DNA of 31,315 nt from an uncultured Eubacteriales bacterium (lineage in GTDB: Bacteria; Bacillota; Clostridia; Oscillospirales; Oscillospiraceae). Under the pieces are notes generated by a model. It was not told where the DNA came from and did no database searches. It saw only the letters and a list, made by a program, of their open reading frames with translations. The DNA is taken from NCBI GenBank assembly GCA_900546515.1, contig URDG01000030.1:1-31315 (forward strand). The letters run 5' to 3'. Both the position numbers and the translations under genes were made by a program. Within the stretch, counting starts at the first letter, position 1; each line of letters starts with the position of its first letter. Below, piece by piece: positions 30,065 through 31,315 of the stretch.

Positions 30065-30571
30065 TTATTTTATATTCTGTATGAGAGTCCGGATCGTTTC
30101 CGCATCGGCTCCGGCATCGACGCACAGCGCATAGCTGGCTCCGTCCGCCGTCCATGATGCGAGCATGATCTTTCCGTCCTCGCCTTTCATTGTGACGGTA
30201 TAATTTTCGATTTGTTCCTCAGAAACCTCGGTATATTCATTATAGTCGCCGCTGATATCCCCGCTGCCGTCCGCCTTGCGCACTCTGGCCACTATATTGC
30301 CGGCCTCATCGGTGTACACGGCGTCTATGTATTTCTGCTCATACCATGTGAGATACGTGCCCGGCTTTACGCCGAGTATTTCCTGCGGAATACTCATATC
30401 CAGCCCCGTTTCCTCCTCCGCAGCGGCAAGAGAATCATGCTCAACAGGTCCCCATGTAGACGGATCTGCGCCGACCGGCTCCTCGTCTGCGCTTCCGCAG
30501 GCCGCAAAAGACAGCGCCATCGCGGCGCACAGCGCGATCACTGTACATATGTTCATTATACTTTTTTTCAA
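30065..30571 (-). CDS. Putative lipoprotein, DUF4367-like, TTG start
   Basis: 168 residues using a TTG at 30571 that has AAAGGA 9 bases upstream; it gives MKKSIMNICTVIALCAAMAL and then SFAACGS, a good lipoprotein signal with lipidated Cys25. The ATG at 30556 has no ribosome binding site and would lose the basic KK start. The mature domain contains TWYEQKYIDAVYTDEAGNIV and NYTVTMKGEDGKIMLASWTA, which resembles small extracytoplasmic DUF4367-type domains; the function is unknown. It precedes the M23 peptidase gene by 15 bp, so it may act in the same envelope process. Confidence 0.7.
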   Translation of the reverse strand: MKKSIMNICTVIALCAAMALSFAACGSADEEPVGADPSTWGPVEHDSLAAAEEETGLDMSIPQEILGVKPGTYLTWYEQKYIDAVYTDEAGNIVARVRKADGSGDISGDYNEYTEVSEEQIENYTVTMKGEDGKIMLASWTADGASYALCVDAGADAETIRTLIQNIK

Positions 30572-30711
30572 AAATTCAAGTCCTTTCTTCAGCGGCCTCC
30601 TGTGCCGTTCTCTGCTGCAGACGGCCGGAGGGCGCAAAATGTTCCGCATACCGCATACGGAGAACGATCCTGCGTTTTTTGTCGGTCGTTCCCGCAGCAG
30701 TTTTTCATTCG

Positions 30712-30740
30712 TTGACTGTATAGTAAAAATGTGTTAAAAT
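30712..30740 (+). promoter_or_regulatory. Promoter of the aconitase-X gene
   Basis: TTGACT and TAAAAT with a 17-bp spacer, about 70 bases before the inferred start codon. The rest of the 238-bp gap 30572-30809 holds short repeats and no other convincing signal. Confidence 0.75.
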
Positions 30741-30809
30741 GCAGACAGGCAGCTATCAGAACAACACAAATGCAATGGAAAAATTAAAATTTTTTAAGGA
30801 AGTGGTATT

Positions 30810-31315
30810 TTGAATCTGACACCGGAACAGCAGGCTCTGCTCAACGGCGAAAAGGGCGAAATGATGGCCAAGGTCATGAAGACGCTCGTCATGTACGGCG
30901 ACACTTTCGGGGCCAAACGCATGGTACCTGTCACGAGCGAATACGGCCATACCGTTATATCCTACGGTCTGGCGGCACTCAAGCCTGTCTATGATCTCTT
31001 TGACAAGCTCATAGACGCCGGACTTACCAACGGGCAGAAGTTTACCGCCGATCCCCGTCCGCTGGACAAGAACGTCCCCACGACTTTTCTTGAGGACATC
31101 GTTTTCAAAAAGATCATGTACACAGAGCAGGCGCGCTTTGAAGAGCAGCTCAAGAAGCTCGGCATTGTCGACGATGATGCGTACAGCTGCACCTGCTACG
31201 TTGACCAGATGGGCAACAAGCCCAAAAAGGGCGACATACTCAGCTGGGCCGAAAGCTCCGCTGTCGTCTATGCCAACTCCGTGCTCGGCGCGCGCTGCAA
31301 CCGCAACTCCGGCAT
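30810..31315 (+). CDS. Aconitase X family protein (AcnX), N-terminal part, cut by window edge
   Basis: The frame runs off the right edge; 168 codons are visible. The start is TTG at 30810 with AAGGAAG upstream, giving MNLTPEQQALLNGEKGEMMA. The block YSCTCYVDQMGNKPKKGDIL followed by SWAESSAVVYANSVLGARCN is the hallmark of AcnX, where Cys and other residues hold the metal centre. Bacterial members studied so far are cis-3-hydroxy-L-proline dehydratases, and archaeal ones are phosphomevalonate dehydratases; either type is possible here, and nothing in the window tells which. Confidence 0.85.
   Translation, partial: MNLTPEQQALLNGEKGEMMAKVMKTLVMYGDTFGAKRMVPVTSEYGHTVISYGLAALKPVYDLFDKLIDAGLTNGQKFTADPRPLDKNVPTTFLEDIVFKKIMYTEQARFEEQLKKLGIVDDDAYSCTCYVDQMGNKPKKGDILSWAESSAVVYANSVLGARCNRNSG

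Noticed and set aside
30572..30649. A longer N-terminus for the lipoprotein (start at 30649)
   Set aside because: The extra residues are Arg-rich and would bury the lipoprotein signal peptide; the TTG at 30571 has a proper ribosome binding site.

Overview
The window is about 31.3 kb of fairly GC-rich DNA from what looks like a spore-forming, strictly anaerobic, amino-acid- or dicarboxylate-fermenting member of the Clostridia. The Oscillospiraceae are my best guess; this rests on family recognition, not on a search. The signs are a sporulation sigma factor (sigG), a biotin-dependent Na+-pumping glutaconyl-CoA decarboxylase, a clostridial-type acyl-CoA dehydrogenase/EtfBA set, a GlgC/GlgD pair, and strong AGGAGG-type ribosome binding sites with occasional TTG starts. 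I saw no tRNA, rRNA, CRISPR array or insertion sequence.

Layout. 1-912: 3' end of a fused TRAP permease gene. 967-1743 (-): sigG, divergent from folT (1890-2408, +). 2405-3526: a free-standing rplJ-rplL operon with an L10 leader. 3691-5727 (-): an MscS-type channel gene followed by an MFS transporter gene. 5855-10896 (-): gcdD-gcdC-gcdB-CoA-transferase-gcdA. 11181-12077 (-): a LysR regulator. 12385-16764 (+): a DASS-type anion permease, an acyl-CoA dehydrogenase, etfB and etfA. 16849-18267 (-): an NSS amino-acid transporter. 18381-25784 (-): prs, pth, glgC, glgD, glgP and a PfkB kinase. 26005-27111 (+): prfB. 27579-28669 (+): rpsF-ssb-rpsR. 28811-30571 (-): a lipoprotein gene and an M23 peptidase gene. 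30810-end (+): start of an aconitase-X gene.

The most interesting part is 5855-16764. A LysR gene sits between a complete glutaconyl-CoA decarboxylase operon, which carries a family III CoA-transferase gene, and a divergent block of anion permease, acyl-CoA dehydrogenase and Etf genes. Together they read as one module for taking up a C5 dicarboxylate (glutarate or glutaconate), activating it by CoA transfer, decarboxylating glutaconyl-CoA to crotonyl-CoA while pumping Na+, and handling the electrons through Etf. The direction of the dehydrogenase step (glutaryl-CoA oxidation or crotonyl-CoA reduction) cannot be settled from the sequence. A matching dyad, ATAA-N8-TTAT, lies about 65 bp upstream of the inferred gcd transcription start and again in the lysR leader, which suggests LysR controls the gcd arm and itself.

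The rest is mostly housekeeping: translation (L10, L7/L12, S6, S18, RF2, Pth), PRPP synthesis, glycogen metabolism and cell-wall hydrolysis. Some arrangements are unusual. rplJL is cut off from rpoBC, sigG is alone, a PfkB kinase overlaps glgP, and prfB has no programmed frameshift.
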